Of a stretch of 64,000 nucleotides of DNA, positions 1 through 13,700 are shown piece by piece (position 1 is the first letter of the stretch; every line of letters starts with the position of its first letter). The notes beneath the pieces were generated by a model that was given only the letters and a program-made list of their open reading frames with translations, was not told where the DNA came from and made no database searches. The position numbers and the translations under genes are program-made. The stretch is from Larimichthys crocea (lineage: Eukaryota; Chordata; Actinopteri; Sciaenidae): assembly GCF_000972845.2 (NCBI RefSeq), contig NC_040018.1:19737868-19801867 (forward strand). The letters are read 5' to 3'.

Positions 1-395
1 TGCTTTAGATTGCATTACAGGAGTTCCTAATATTGTGTCAAATATGCACAGTTAAAATAGATCGCACACATAGTCCACACGTGACAGACAACTTGTAGTA
101 GTGAGAGCATAAACAGCGTACAATAAGACTGATATGGAGCAATCCAGGTGTGAAACTAAAGATGCGGGCACATGCCTACTTACTTTTTATTCCAATTTTA
201 TTTTGATCTTAAAAAAATGTGATTTTTTACAATGCATTAGGACAGATTAAAGTGGTAGTGCTTATTGACTTGTGAGCCCGTACAAAAACAGATTCTCTCT
301 TGTTATCTTTCAGATGTTTTTGGGTTGTTAGATCAATCAGAAAGATATTTCTTCTCTAAACCTCTCACATGGTTTCATTTAAACAACTGTTTCAG

Positions 396-640
396 GCTCA
401 AAGAGGAGGTAGAGCGGGTTGTCTACTAATCATAAGATCGGTTGTTTAATTCCAGTTCCTCCCATCTGCATGTTAAAGTGTCCTTGGTTAAGATACTGAA
501 TCTCATCAGTGAGTGGGAATATGATTTGTTGCTTTCTGATGAGCAGTTGGTACCTGGCATGCAGCCTCTGCCATCAGTGTGTGAATGTGACATGCTACAT
601 AAGTACAGTCCATTTACCTCTCCCATTAATCATCTCATGA
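396..640 (+). repeat. tRNA-derived SINE, teleost type
   Basis: A tRNA-like head with an A-box-like stretch (GGTAGAGCGGGTTGTCTAC) is followed by a degenerate B box (GGTTGTTTAATTCC). Next comes the body typical of fish SINEs, 'AAGTGTCCTTGG.TAAGATACTGAA', and then 'GCAGCCTCTGCCATCAGTGTGTGAATG'-like sequence ending near AGTCCATTTACC. I recognise the order of these blocks from common percomorph SINEs; the assignment is from memory of the family. The copy is divergent, so it is probably old and inactive. The short open frames across it are not genes. Confidence 0.75.
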
Positions 641-1492
641 CCCAGATTCACACCGCCCTTAGAAAGAGATTTTTTAATAATTCTTTGGATACTTTAAAGT
701 CCATTTGGTGAACTCTGAATGTAAAACATTTAATTGTAATGGATTATCTTTGTATTGTTGTTGCACTTAACTTTAAACACACACATATCATCTCTACATC
801 AGATCCAGACAATGAGTGACTGTGCATTGCTTATATTCATACTCTCTGTGTAATTAATAGGCTGAAAAACTATTCACCAGTCATGCTGTCAGGGAGACAG
901 GTAGCCAATGATGGAGAACAGTCCAGCAAAATCCACATCAATGGGTCTGGGTCAGTTTATGTAACGTGTACAGTCTGTTCTGACATTTTACTCACAGGAA
1001 GTTACACTTACTGTACATTTACACTGATTTACAAGCATCACTACAACTGTATTCCTTTGACCCAATGAGAGCAGACCTTGTTTTGTTCCAGCAGTGGTAT
1101 ACTTTGAAATAATCTGTGGCCACTAACCCTTTGTCCTGGTCTCTTTTCTGTCCTGTCCTGCCTCTTTTATGGAACACAGAGAGCACAGAGTTAACAAAAG
1201 CCTCTCAATGCTGTCCACTGCTGGTACATTTACATATCTAAGAGGGCGAGAGAGATACTCATTAGGGTTGGCCCATAATTAATCCTGGATTAGCATATTG
1301 GGGCTAGGACACACACAATGGTCTATTTCATCACAGGGCTTTGTCTGTGTGGGCTCATTAAAAGGATCCAGGGAAGTAACGGGGCATAATTGAGTGAGTT
1401 TCAACTGCTCTCGTTGCTAGATTCAACAAGCTTTTTGGTCTTTTTATTGAAAAGGAGAGAGAGGACAATTCACCTTCATAAGTATTTCATTT

Positions 1493-1618
1493 CTTTTTTT
1501 CAGTGACAGGTACAGTAAAAAAGTGGCAGAGAAGTGAAGGGAGAGAGATGCAACAGTGTGGAATGAGCTGCAATTCAACCCCATGTAGCCATTAGCAGAC
1601 CGAGCCACCAGGACGCCC
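1493..1618 (-). repeat. second tRNA-derived SINE, minus strand
   Basis: Read on the minus strand, the sequence starts GGGGCGTCCTGGTGGCTC, an A-box-like tRNA head. It continues to GGTTGAATTGCAG (a B-box-like site) and then a pyrimidine-rich tail with CTCTCTCCCTTCACTTCTC and a CTGTCACTG-like end. This is the head and tail arrangement of another common fish tRNA-SINE. Family naming would need a repeat library. Confidence 0.55.
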
Positions 1619-3784
1619 CAGGCTCAGCTCTGTTGCCGGGCTCCTTCCATCCCATAATCAGCCCCTCAGACAGGGGTGGTAATGAGGTGGTGATTCTCCT
1701 CTCTGACTGGCACTGATAGTAAGGATTATTTTTATTGCTTCCTATTATAGACGTTATAAAATAGAAAGTGACGCAGAGAGACAGAGCGTCGATGACATTT
1801 GACAAAGGTCATGAAGGGGATTCAAACCCATGAAACCGTGGCCAATCGGAAAGCAGATATTAAAGGGTGGAGGCCCACAGCTGGAGGTGATTTTTAGACA
1901 TATTGTGCAACAGGATTTGAAGCATTCTTTCTGGGTTTCTGGGTTGCTGTGTATCAAATGCTGCTGTTAATAAACCAGAGTTATTCATCAACAAAGCTAG
2001 GATGAAAGGGGAGGTTAATGGAAGGCTGAGATAATTAAACAGAACATTAAAGAGTAACTTAACACCCCTTGAAAATCTTGTTTTTGCTCACCTCCAGTGG
2101 TTTAACTTCTCACCTTCCTGCAATGATCTACATGTGTACCCCAAGACCCCATAACATCACTACTGAGTGTGGATACAGGTACAAAGAACTCCATGTCGGT
2201 GCTGGTGTTTTCATTAAAAGCTGAAGGAAACTCCACGTCACACTTAGAATCTCAGATTACTATCATGTTATTGCCGGATAAAGATGTTATGGGTTGTTGG
2301 CTGTACAGTCAGCGAATACAGGAAAATTATCATTCATTTGGAGTTGTGTTTTTTTTTTACTCTTTTTGTCTTCACCAACCTCTGAACAAAAATGTTGTTT
2401 TAGCCATTAAATGCCACACTTTCTTTACCCACTAGTTGCTAACTTGGTGGTGCTGGTCAGATAATGTACTGTGGGTTTATCAGAGCTTTTTGCTTTTTAT
2501 ATATTTTTGTATGTATCCGGAATATTGTTTTCTTTTATTAATTATTTAAAATATAAATGTTTAGTCAGATGAGGGTTTTTTTTTGTCTGATCTGTGAACT
2601 CTGAAGTACCTGAATAGCTGAAGTGAGCTGTGTTTTTTGCTGATATTTCCTACTATGAGTGCATTCCTTCAACTACAGTGGTTGTCTGAAGTCACATCAC
2701 GTTAGGGACGCTGTCAGTCTTCAGTGGACATTGCAGTAATGCAAAGACTTGTTGGATTAGAGAAACAGCCTTGACACTCAACTAACATTTGTCAATGAAA
2801 TGGCAAACCAGCAAATGTCGTACATATCATATTGCTTTTAAATTACTGAATGAAAGAAAGAGTTGTGATTCACCAAGTGGATTTATGGTGCTGTATTGGC
2901 AGGATGTATTGTTATTGTTCTATACTCATTATTATACATTAAAAAATAGCTTTTTAAAATGCTGCTAGAGTATTTGTTTCAGTAACAGTATCCACTGTTC
3001 ATTCTCTCTGGTGGCAGATTGGCCAGTGTGGGCAGCCCTCAGACTCTGGGATTTGGCTGCAGCTCTACGCACTCTGCTTTATGCCAGGTACTGCATGCAG
3101 GGTCACCACCTGGCTGCAGCATCCTCAGGCCAAGCAGCAAGCCAAGCTTTAAAGCCAGGAACAAACACAACCACAGATATCACATCATATTACTTTTGTT
3201 GCCCCAACAAATACAAAGTGGCTAAATGATGACTCAGACCCTGAAAATGCAACATTAAGGGACAGAAAATGTCAGTTTTGAGAGAATTTATTCAATCCTT
3301 GTTCTTATATGTGATTGTTAATGTTGTGCGGTTTGAGGATAAGCAATCTGAAAGAGAAGTGATTCTTGTTTTTTTTGAGCAATGAGATGTAAAACTTCTT
3401 AAACAGAACAGAAGTAAGTTTGCTGAGCTCTCAGTGCTCTTTCGTGGTTTATACAATGAGTCATTATTTCAGATATCCTACTATTTGACAGTACTGAGAG
3501 AACATTTACATCAATGGCACAAAGATTTTTGATATCTTTGAGAGAGCATCAGAGTTTTCTGCATCTGGTGCTTTTTTGTCACCCAGGCCTCAATTGATTG
3601 AATTTTGGTTAAGATCAGCAGCCTAAAAAAACACTGCAAAACTCGAGCTACAGAAAAAAGACAAACTCATGACACTAGTAGTAGTTTTGAGTTATACATT
3701 TTTCTCTGTTATTTGGACAGATTCACCTGTAAGGTTGTATTTCCTTTTTTATATGTTTTGAATGCATTGGTTCTTTGGATGTAT

Positions 3785-3895
3785 AAAGTTTTGTACAAAT
3801 ATTCATGGTCTCCAGAGGATGAATCCTAATGACTTGATGTCCCCCCGACTTTTCCTCTAGTGCCATCATGAAGTTAACATTTGTTGTTTTGAACT
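3785..3895 (+). repeat. dispersed teleost repeat, copy 1
   Basis: The stretch contains TTTTGTACAAATATTCATGG, then CCAGAGGATGAATCCTAATG and GACTTTTCCTCTAGTGCCATC. The same blocks recur in this window at 32195-32480 (minus), 56340-56630 (minus) and 62690-63030 (plus). I know this repeat as a common interspersed element of perciform genomes but cannot name the family with certainty. Confidence 0.6.
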
Positions 3896-3978
3896 TACCA
3901 GAGTGGCATCTGCCTCTCTGTCTAACAGGTGTCATTCTCACAAGCTCCTCACACTGCGGCGTCAAATGGCTGGCCTAA

Positions 3979-4019
3979 AGATATATGCTAATGTCATGCA
4001 AATGCCATATAGCATATCT
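3979..4019. promoter_or_regulatory. octamer (POU) site inside an inverted repeat
   Basis: An exact octamer ATGCAAAT is at 3996-4003. It is flanked by AGATATATGCT (3979-3989) and AGCATATCT (4011-4019), which form an imperfect inverted repeat. POU-domain proteins are known to bind ATGCAAAT. Nothing shows that this copy is active, and its target gene is unknown. Confidence 0.25.
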
Positions 4020-5800
4020 GGAGGTGAGGCATATTAATGAAAGGCAAAGCATCATAATCAGCCAGAGAAGTGTGCTGCCCTTGACAAGCGGGCGTGCCAC
4101 ATCTTCAAATGTGACTGAAGGTCAGTGGACAGCACATCACTGGAGACACTGCTGAGGCTTCGGGCAACATCTGCTGTGACACATGGCTGCAGGGACACAC
4201 GCATGACATGAGGTCGCGTGCGCTCTTGAACATGCACATATTCATGCATTTGCACTTACAGACACCGTCCACCATCACACTCACACTCAGGCTCACACAC
4301 ACAGTCCTGGCTGTGGGATGAAGGAGGTTGACTCATGGAGGCATGTGTTCATTATTAAAATATAGTCAGTGTGAAAGCATCTTCAGTTGATCAGTTGATC
4401 ATCATGTGACTGAGTGGAAGCTTTTTACAGACTATCACTGTGAAGTCTGGTTAATGGTGCAATGTTATTGATTCACCAGTTGACAAAAGACAGACACTAG
4501 AAACTGTGCTCAGTCTCCACAGTGGGTGAAACACAAAGTCAGAGCACAGGGTCAACTGCAGGGCAGTATGGCGCATTGCAGTACTACAGCACGTGAGGAG
4601 CCAACAAGAAGAGGGTCTTCTCCCGGTTCAATGCATCTGTCATGCCCCGTCAAAATGTCATTGAGTCGATAAGCCTTCTGCTAAAGGGGCCATGTATGAA
4701 ACACTTTCCCCGTCACAACAGCTTACGTTTTCCGAAACACATAACTACTAAAGAAATATAAATCTATTGGTGTGAAACTGTGGTTAAATTAGGAGCTTTA
4801 AAGCAGCTGTAATCAGTATTATCATATTAAGAATACATCACAGGTGTGTGGTGTCCTTCGCTGACCCGCCCCACCTCCTGCTGGGGTTTCCGGTTGTGCT
4901 GCTGGGATGCCAGGGTCGGGGGGCCTGTTCCTCTCCTCTCCAGTGGCCCAGCCTGGCCTCACTCCTCACTGCTGTAGTTTGATCATTATAATGGCTACTG
5001 TTATTTTATATTGTATTGTAATTACAATGCTATTATACTACTATATTATTATAACAATATTGTCATTAAACCACATATGTAGTATCAGTATAACACTTTA
5101 TCTTTTTCTTTCTCTCTGCCACATAAGCAATGGTCCTTACTCCACATCTCAATCTCCAAACAACACATTACCTATTTACTCGTCTAATTTGTAACCCCTA
5201 TCATATCTTTACATACATCAGTCTAACTCTTTTATTGTCTATATATCTCTCCATTATATTTATCTTGTTTATGTCCAATGTCTTTTTGTGTTGCACTATT
5301 TCACCAATAATAAACAAACAAAATAAACAATACATGTCATGACTACTTGTATGTGAGGGTTTTTTTGTAGGGATGAAGTCAAAGAAGTTGATTATCACCT
5401 GACGCTGCTGTTCTCTTCAGTTCTAAAAAGCTTTATAGTGCCTTTTTGCTTTGGTTTTCTGAATCCTACCTTTACAGTTAGATTTGAGCTGCAGGAAGTA
5501 GTGAAAGAAACCCACTGTACACTATCTGCTCAGCACCAAACAACAACTGGTGAACACAGTGGAGCATTTAACGGCTACAGAGTCAGATATCTCCCAGTTG
5601 GTAAGAACCAAAGGGAGAGTGAATATTGGACTTATATTCATCAGGTGGACAGTAACACAACTCCAAATGATGTTAATGTTGCTCTGTATCTGTTGATTTG
5701 GCTGCTAATCAATGAAGCGATTGATCAATAAACCTAACAAAACTAACAAAACTAACAACTACTCTGGGCTCCTTTACACCTTTCTCAGCTTATGTCCTCC

Positions 5801-5884
5801 TCTGTAAGTCGCTTTGGATAAAAGCGTCTGCTAAATGCAATATAATGTAATGTAATGTAATGTAATGTAATGTAATGTAATGTA
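5801..5884 (+). repeat. mermaid/V-SINE-type 3' tail with (TGTAA)n
   Basis: The core reads GTAAGTCGCTTTGGATAAAA followed by GCGTCTGCTAAATG, the widely shared 3' tail of fish mermaid/V-SINE elements. It runs into about nine TGTAA/TAATG units. In V-SINEs this tail resembles the 3' end of a LINE2-type partner, which is why it ends in TGTAA repeats. Only the tail is recognisable; the 5' tRNA part is missing or too diverged. Confidence 0.8.
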
Positions 5885-6526
5885 AACCTGATTGTTCTGT
5901 TGCAGAATTCCAGTTTTCAACCAGATAAATCAGTAATGGGACTTTCCCATTTAAGACTTATTTTATTTTTGAACATGCAAGGGTCCACTGCCATGTTGGA
6001 CCCCCAGAATGACACCTAGGACATCCTGATGGTAGATACTGCTATGGGGACTTGGGACATTTCACATTATGGCAAATATTAATGCCAGTTTCTGTGATCT
6101 AAACTTTTTGTCTGTTAATTTTTCCCAAACCTTTTGCTTCTACAAGCAATTCATTTAACCTTTAAACTTATTGTCTTGTAAATGATCTTCATTATAAGCG
6201 TGTCATAAATCTGCTGCTTATATTCTGGTTATTTGTTGTCAGAAAAAAATATCACTGAAGCAAACTTAGAAAGGCAAGGCTGTAGCCTTATGAACACAGA
6301 TGATTTCACATTTACTGGATACACACACAGGTGCAAGCACACATATTTCAGCAGAAAGTGACATCAACTGTTCTGCCTCTCTTCTGTCTTGTTCCTTTTA
6401 TAGAAGCCGTGTTTGGTGGAGAGGCCCAAAATTCGATCATGCATTTTCTCTTGACTGAAGCCCTCCATATTTAGAGAGTCTATTTGTGGCAGTGTCTCTC
6501 CACAGTTTGCCTTTGCCATGCCCTGA

Positions 6527-6527
6527 G

Positions 6528-6603
<76 letters not shown>
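6527..6603. repeat. (AG)n microsatellite
   Basis: About 38 AG units with one early interruption (AGATAG). On the minus strand it creates Ser-Leu repeat open frames, which are not genes. Confidence 0.95.
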
Positions 6604-6606
<3 letters not shown>

Positions 6607-7723
6607 AGGGGGGACTAATAAACCTACCAGAGTATGCCTCACTTAGTTTCAAAACTGCAGCAGAACTGGCACTCACCGCCTGCAGTGCACAACAGTGCAT
6701 GAACACGCTGATAAACTGGGATAGGCCCAATACTGAAGTTCAACATATAACTGGAGGAATAGATCGTCTGACCTGTGCAGTTTTCTTAAAATCCTTTTCT
6801 CTTGCTGTGTCACAGCCGTGGGTCTTGCAGCATCAGCTCTTTGTTTGTTACTTTAAGAGATCCATCCATCTACAAAACCATATGTTTTTTTTTTGTTTGT
6901 TTGTTTTTTTGGTGACATCTGAACAAAAACATTGCTAAGCAAACATGATCATTACCTGTATAATTAATAATATGTTTAAGAGTAGTTACAGTTGTTTTTT
7001 AACAATGCATGAGGCAACTAATTTAGATCTATAATTAGATTATTTCTGGGGGCAGTGCTGAAATGAATCTTTCATATCACTGTCCTCCTTCAGGATCATT
7101 TTTCTATCATGAAACTGAATTTAACATGCTACAGATCACTGCATGTGTAGTAGTGCATTTCCTTCAATACACAACAAAATTCAGCATTCAGCAGCAGATA
7201 ATGACAGTGAGTTGCAGACAGTTCACATTCACACATCACATCATTCACTTTTTTTTCTTCCAGAAAAGTAACTAACACAATAATGATTACATATCATTAG
7301 TTAGCGCTTAGTGGACAACAGCTGGGTCTGTAAAATAACTCCAGTCTTGCGTGTTCTGTCATCAACTCTCTTTGTTTAGAGCTTAAGACGATGTTGTCTG
7401 GAACAAGTCACACAGCCTCTTCAACTTACTGCTGTGTCCTCAAGCTGTGGTTTGCAGCTGTGGATTGTCCTAAAGTCACCAGTTGGGTCTTGTACAAATG
7501 TCTTTCCTGCCACTAGAGGTCACTGTTTAGCAAGTGCATGTTACACCTGCTAAACGCACGTTGTTCAGCATACTGTGTTCAGTGTAAAAAATATAATTAA
7601 CCATGGCCACTCTCTATGCTTCTTCATAATATATTTTGATATATGGTTTCTCTTAATTTTTGTCCTGGTGGGTGACAGGCATGATTGCAATCTGTGCATT
7701 CCTCATATCAAGAAAAAGCAAGA

Positions 7724-7746
7724 GTGTGTGTGTGTGTGTGTGTGTG
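7724..7746. repeat. (GT)n microsatellite
   Basis: About eleven uninterrupted GT units. Confidence 0.9.
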
Positions 7747-10700
7747 AATGATATGGGGAGTTCCTGCCTACTGTATGACATGCCATGTTGAGGCTGAATA
7801 GTTTACTTACAGATATCCAGCAGGGTGTGGGACCTGAGGAGTGCCTCCAGAGAAGTGGACCACTGACACACAGAACAAGTGATTGTAAAGATGTCATCTA
7901 TCCACCAGGTGTCAGAAAATCCCCTCTGTTTTAGTTGGTAGTTGACCTGCTATGACATATATGGAGAATATATAACTTATTTATCTCGTTTGGTGTTTGT
8001 ATTAATTCAGAGTTGCATCACTCTTTCAATTCACTTGTAACTTTCCGTAGAACATTTCTGTTGTTGTAATTTTCTTTTTCTGTTACTTGATGACTATAAA
8101 GATGTTCAAAGGCACGTTTGGGGTACATACATGTGAAGATACAAATGGCAGGGGTACAAAATTAACTTTCAAAAAAGAAATATCTAATGTGCATGTTTTT
8201 AGTACTGCCAAAGTTCAGATGAGATGATACTCATTTACAGGATTATGTATCCCATAAGGCAAACCTTTTTTCTGAGTATGATACAGACATGTATACAAAT
8301 GATCCCTGTGCTTGGCTCATGTGCAGTTATCAAGTTATCCAAGTCTAAGTAAATCTCATAAAACTTAAAGTGAATTCTCGGTATGAAGCTTAAATCCCTA
8401 TCAGTGTGTTGCTCCACAGGACTGCATTGATCGCTCTAGGGACAGAAATAGACACCAAACATTTATTAACACTATACAAAATTAACTTTTAGTAAATTTT
8501 TTAGGATGTGTTGTTAGGAAATGATGGGATAGGTGAGCGTCATACTAGGAAGGCTTTTGTTCAACCAAATTGCCTTTATCACAAAAATGAATGAATGAAA
8601 ACTAGGGTTGGTTTCCAATTTTTTTGTATATCATGTGAGTTTTTTCACTGTATCATAGTGTCTATTCTATCACCAAGACAATGACAAATAAATGCAGTGC
8701 TTGCCCTCTAGTGTTCAGAGGCTTACAGTGACAGTAGAGACTTGTTGGATCTCAGTTCGCTGGGCTTGCCATTTCATCTGCCAGGTCCTGATGTGTGCTG
8801 GCAGCCCGCCATGATCACATTTCACCCTTCAGTGAACAGCAGGGGTGTAGCACAGCACAACAACAGCAGAAGCACTGGAAGCTCCACAGTGTTGCTTCTG
8901 TTCACGTCCCAGCGAGGTTGACAAGCTTGCTTTTCAAACTCTATCAGTTACAGATTATTTTCTCCATGCACAAAACTGGAGCTTGTATTGTTTTGTTTCT
9001 CTCATACAAAGACGTAATACTTTTAGTTGTCTTGGAATTACCCCTAATTATCTCAACAAGTAGTTGTAGTAATACAGAATCAGTTAGTTTTACATGCTCA
9101 TCAAGTCTGAGCATCCAGATTGGTTGGATGATTGGTTGTACTGGCTTGCTCTCACCTGTGGATAAATCATGTTATATGAGTCATATGAGCACACACAGAC
9201 TACTGTACTGCATGTTCCGAACAGTTAAGCACACACACATGCTCACAAACAAACAGAAAGCTGTAGTTTGTTTTCAAGGACACATTATTTGAAACCCCAC
9301 ATGATCTGTGTCCATGGCAACTGAGTGCTGCTTGTCCTGTCAAAATGAACCAAGGATCGGTCTGTAAATTATAAGAAACTCAAGGATCATATAAAATGAA
9401 AACACATATGCGCTCTGTGTGTACTCTACCACTCCACTGGTACCTAAAAAGTGACATCGGTGTAGTTTATTTGATACCTCTTATGAACAGAAATTTATAT
9501 AACATCCGAACAAGGACTAAAATAAACAGCATAGCTGCTTGTTTTAGGTAGTGATAAAATACATTTCCTTCACATAGATGAACAATATCTTATATTACTA
9601 CACAATTTAGATCAACACTAACTTTAAGTACAATATGTGTGAGTGTGTTAATGCACTTTAATCTGTTGGTTTGGATGTGGATGTGTTCCTGCGTGTCAAA
9701 ACAAATCTTTATTTAGAGTAATGCAGTTTGTTGAGTTCTAAAGTGACAGAAGCTTAACCAAGTTTAGTTTAATATTCTTTTGAAGCAGTTTTTAAAGTAG
9801 GATATTGGCTATTTCAACTCTGCAAGTCCTAATCTGTCCCATATGTTTCGTACACCACCTGCCTGAACACATTTCTTTTAATTCTCCACACTGGTAAAAG
9901 ATCTTTATTTTACTGCACAAGGATGAGATGGAGGTGAAACAGCCTCTAAAGTCCAAAACTGTCGCTCTCATTCTGTCAGAACAGAAAAACCCATTGACCA
10001 AATGACTTGCAGTGTAAAACCCAGCTATCAGTCAACAGGCACAAAGGGGGACTAGGAGACTTTTCAAAGTTTAAACACAGCAGCCATTACTGGCCATTAG
10101 AAGGTGACAATAATAATTAACAAGTGATTTTTCACTATTTTCTTTATTTAAAACCATTTAGCATGCTGTGTCAATGTACACTTTAGGCCACTAGAAGGCA
10201 TTGCACCCTTGGAGATGGAACAAATCATGTGATGTCTTACTCTTTCTCACTTTTTAAAAACTCTTCACACAGATCTCATCTCATCTCACATCCAAAATAG
10301 ATTTGTCAAAAATACATGTCATGCATTCCACAAGCTAAATTAAGTGATATGAGACAAGATGCAAGATGTATAATTTTGTCTTTGTTTCTATTTTTTGCCA
10401 TCTACATAACAAGCTGTGACACCTAAATACAGCCAAAAGGCAACATTAGAGTCGAGTCATTACAGGACTTTAAATAAGAACTATGTGTGCTATGTGCTAT
10501 GTGTTTGCTGTGCCCTTTGTAGTGTTGCTCAAAACCTACACTATAGAGACATCAGGCTTTCTGCTTCACAGGCTTTATCAGGACAATAGCAAAATTCAAG
10601 TTTACATTCAAACTAGAAAAATTTCGAAAGAAATTTTGAGTGTGCCTGACTCTGGCCCCGTCGCCCCCATACATTACTTTTTTTGGCATGCTACTCCTCC

Positions 10701-13700
10701 CGCAGTTTTTGTCACACATACACAAAAAAGGTATCAAAACATGCGGCTCGTCCGGGAATTGACTACTATGAAATCGCCAAAAAACACGGCAAAAAAATGA
10801 ATGGGTGTGTATTGGAAGAGTGTTCCAGAGCTAGAGTGCATAACATCATCGCTAGAGTGGAGAGGGAGAGAAAAATTTGGCAAAAAATAAATTTGTAAAC
10901 TGCGATTGAGGCCGCAAATGTTACTCTACAGACATGATTACCACTCAAAACATAGGAAAATTTGAGGCGGTCGCAGTGATAACACTGCTGAAGCTGTCAT
11001 TTTTATAGTTTTGGGGTCAGACACAAAGATGCACCAACATCTCCTGCCCAATCTACTCCAATGTTAATTTGAGAAGAGAAATTTCCAAAAGGAGCAGGGA
11101 GCACCTGTTCTTTCTCTAACTCCCGAGGCCAAAGTTTATACAATTTTCACCTGAAAATCTGCAAGGAAATCGTCCACGAGATGAGGATGCTGATGGTGAT
11201 TTTTGGCCACCTTCAAGGGGCTTCATTTAGAGATTTTCTGTGTGTCACTTGTGCCTAATTACTCTGGCCTGCAGCTGACCCTGGTTGCTTGTCAGCCTCA
11301 AGCCTGCCTTTGACTAACTTTACTGAAGTCTCTGTATGATATCAATGACTATCAAGACTACATTTTTAATGTCGGCCATTTATCCTTCTCTCTCGCAGAT
11401 ACAAACACAGATACATAAATAGAGAGACAGACACACATACACACACACACACACAGACAAGACAAAAGTCTTTCAAAAACACCTACCATTGTGCATGCTT
11501 GTTTTCTGACATGGACACTCACATCAGAATCATCATTAATGTTATTCCTGTGAGTTTCCTGACATTACAACTCAAATTGTCATTGAAAATGCTCTATAGG
11601 TTAAGGACTCAGGATCAAAATAAGTAAATAAATGAATAGGTGTTCTCTTTCTGGCCTTTCTGGCCTGGTGGTAGAAAGTACACGACAGGAGTCCTTACGA
11701 GCAGGAAAACCTTCTGCAATGCTGGAGGAAGCATGCAGGGACATTCCACTGGAATCCATCCAGGGGAGGATTCAACGCACTAGGGGGTATTTCCCCTGCT
11801 GCCTGGCCAGGGAAAACATCGCGTGCTATGTGTGGATGACATTTTATGGCCTCATATAGCCAGAACCTTGAAGCTGAGGAAGATAATATGATGAGAAAGT
11901 ATATTTACAGTATGGTTTGCAGTGCTGCGGTAAAGCTTTTGATTGGTCTCTCATTTACAAAATGTTTTTTATCCAGCACCAGTTTGGTGTACCGTGCAGT
12001 CATGAAGTAAAACATTTGAAGTTTTTGTGTTCTGTCATGCTTCTGTCATTTGTATTGATGTTAGTTTATCACAAGTTTTTTAAGCACAGTGAACTTATTT
12101 ATCACAGTAACATGTTTAAATTTAACTTATCGGTGTGTAACAGGTATGTAGTCATGTTTTCTCATGGCCTCATCTGAATGAATCAATGGTTCATTTAGAT
12201 AAGGAATATGTGTTTGACTTATTATGTAGGAGGTTTGTACAGATTAGAGAGTTATTTTGTCGTTTTGAGAAAGCGTTGCATAAAATTTGGTGAACGGTTA
12301 GCGCAGAGCACAGGAGACAGGAATGTGTCCACTCTAATCCCAGTGAGGGACAGAAGATGTTTTAGCAGATCTCCTCTGGTCCACATGAGTGGCCCTGGTG
12401 TCTGATGTTCCCACAAACTCCGGAACTGAATAAAGAAAGGGCCGACGCCTGTTTGGTTAGCACTAGACATTCACACTAACAAGAGGAGCTCAACTAAATA
12501 ATCGACAACAATGCAAACAGAGGTGGCTGCAGCCCTTCCTCTCTCGATGGTATGCTAAGACATCACAAAATATTACGAGCAGAGTGCCATCCATGTGGAA
12601 GAGGGCTGCACATTAAAGCTGTATGCCACCAAATGGAGGACTACTATAGGTAAAGAGCAAAGATTTAACTACCTTACATGGTAATAGGTAAGATTTCATT
12701 AAAATCTCTTTTGTTTCCCTTTGAGCAGTCAAAATATGAAAAAAAATAAAAATAATAAGACGTGTAAAGTAGTTATCTTTCTTAATTATAGTAAGACACC
12801 TTCATGGCTCCACATTAATTTTAAACTAAACACAATTTTTTAAAAACCTAATTTGTGTCATTTTGAGCATATAATTTAAAATGCTATGGTGTACAATAAT
12901 CTTTAGTTGCCATCATACATCAGCCTCTTTTTGAAGGAGAATGTCTCCCATCTTACTTTTTGGATTGTTTTGCTTTTACGATCAAGGACTGTGCGTCATC
13001 AATGTTCAAATAAAATGAGAATATTTGAATTTGCGTCTTTGAATAGAAACGTGGGAGTCATGACTCCTGAGGATGGGAACCGTGCCGGGAAAAGTCCGGA
13101 GCAGCACAGCGTGGGCTAAGTCAGGCGGACAGCTGACTCAGCACCTCTCTGTTGTCTGTGTGCTCGCTCGACAATGTCTTTATCCCCGGCGACAGAATAC
13201 AGCCTGAGGGCCCAAACACCACTCACAACCTTATGAAAATCCTCCTCCCAGCCCAGGCCCTGGAAATCTTACAGACAGCCCTGATCCTGATCTACTCTCT
13301 TTTCCTCTTCCTACAAATACAAGCACAAGAGAGGAGGTTGAGGTATCAAACTATCATATCGTGATATATTATAGGGTTGTTTCATTTAGACCTGTAGGTG
13401 TTAATTCCATGGGTAATGTTAACACAAGTAAAATTAGCATATATTATTATCACCCAAAGTACACGTCGTGTTTTATGTTCTCATAGTCAACAGTGCCACA
13501 TTTTATTGAGTGAAAGCTTTGAATTTTTCTCAGTATCAATCTCCCTTATTGATTACACATAGTTTAGGTTCACTGCTGTAGCTCTGCTTTTTCCCTTACT
13601 CCTTACTAGTGGTGAAATGAAACTGAATCAAATTTTGAGGTACTTGTACTTCACCTGAGTATTTAGAATATCAATTTTATACTACTTTATGCATCTCATA

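Larger units (their letters stand above)
641..5800. other. intergenic DNA, no gene seen
   Basis: No open frame here resembles a known protein, and none has convincing splice sites linking it to another. The block holds the minus-strand SINE at 1493-1618, a fragment of a dispersed repeat at 3785-3895, and an AT-rich inverted repeat with an octamer at 3979-4019. The rest is unassigned AT-rich DNA. Confidence 0.6.

Noticed and set aside
442..711. Plus-strand 89-codon frame
   Set aside because: It begins at TTG and lies inside the tRNA-derived SINE.
8795..9292. Plus-strand 165-codon frame
   Set aside because: No recognisable domain or splice context; the open length is within what random AT-rich DNA can give.
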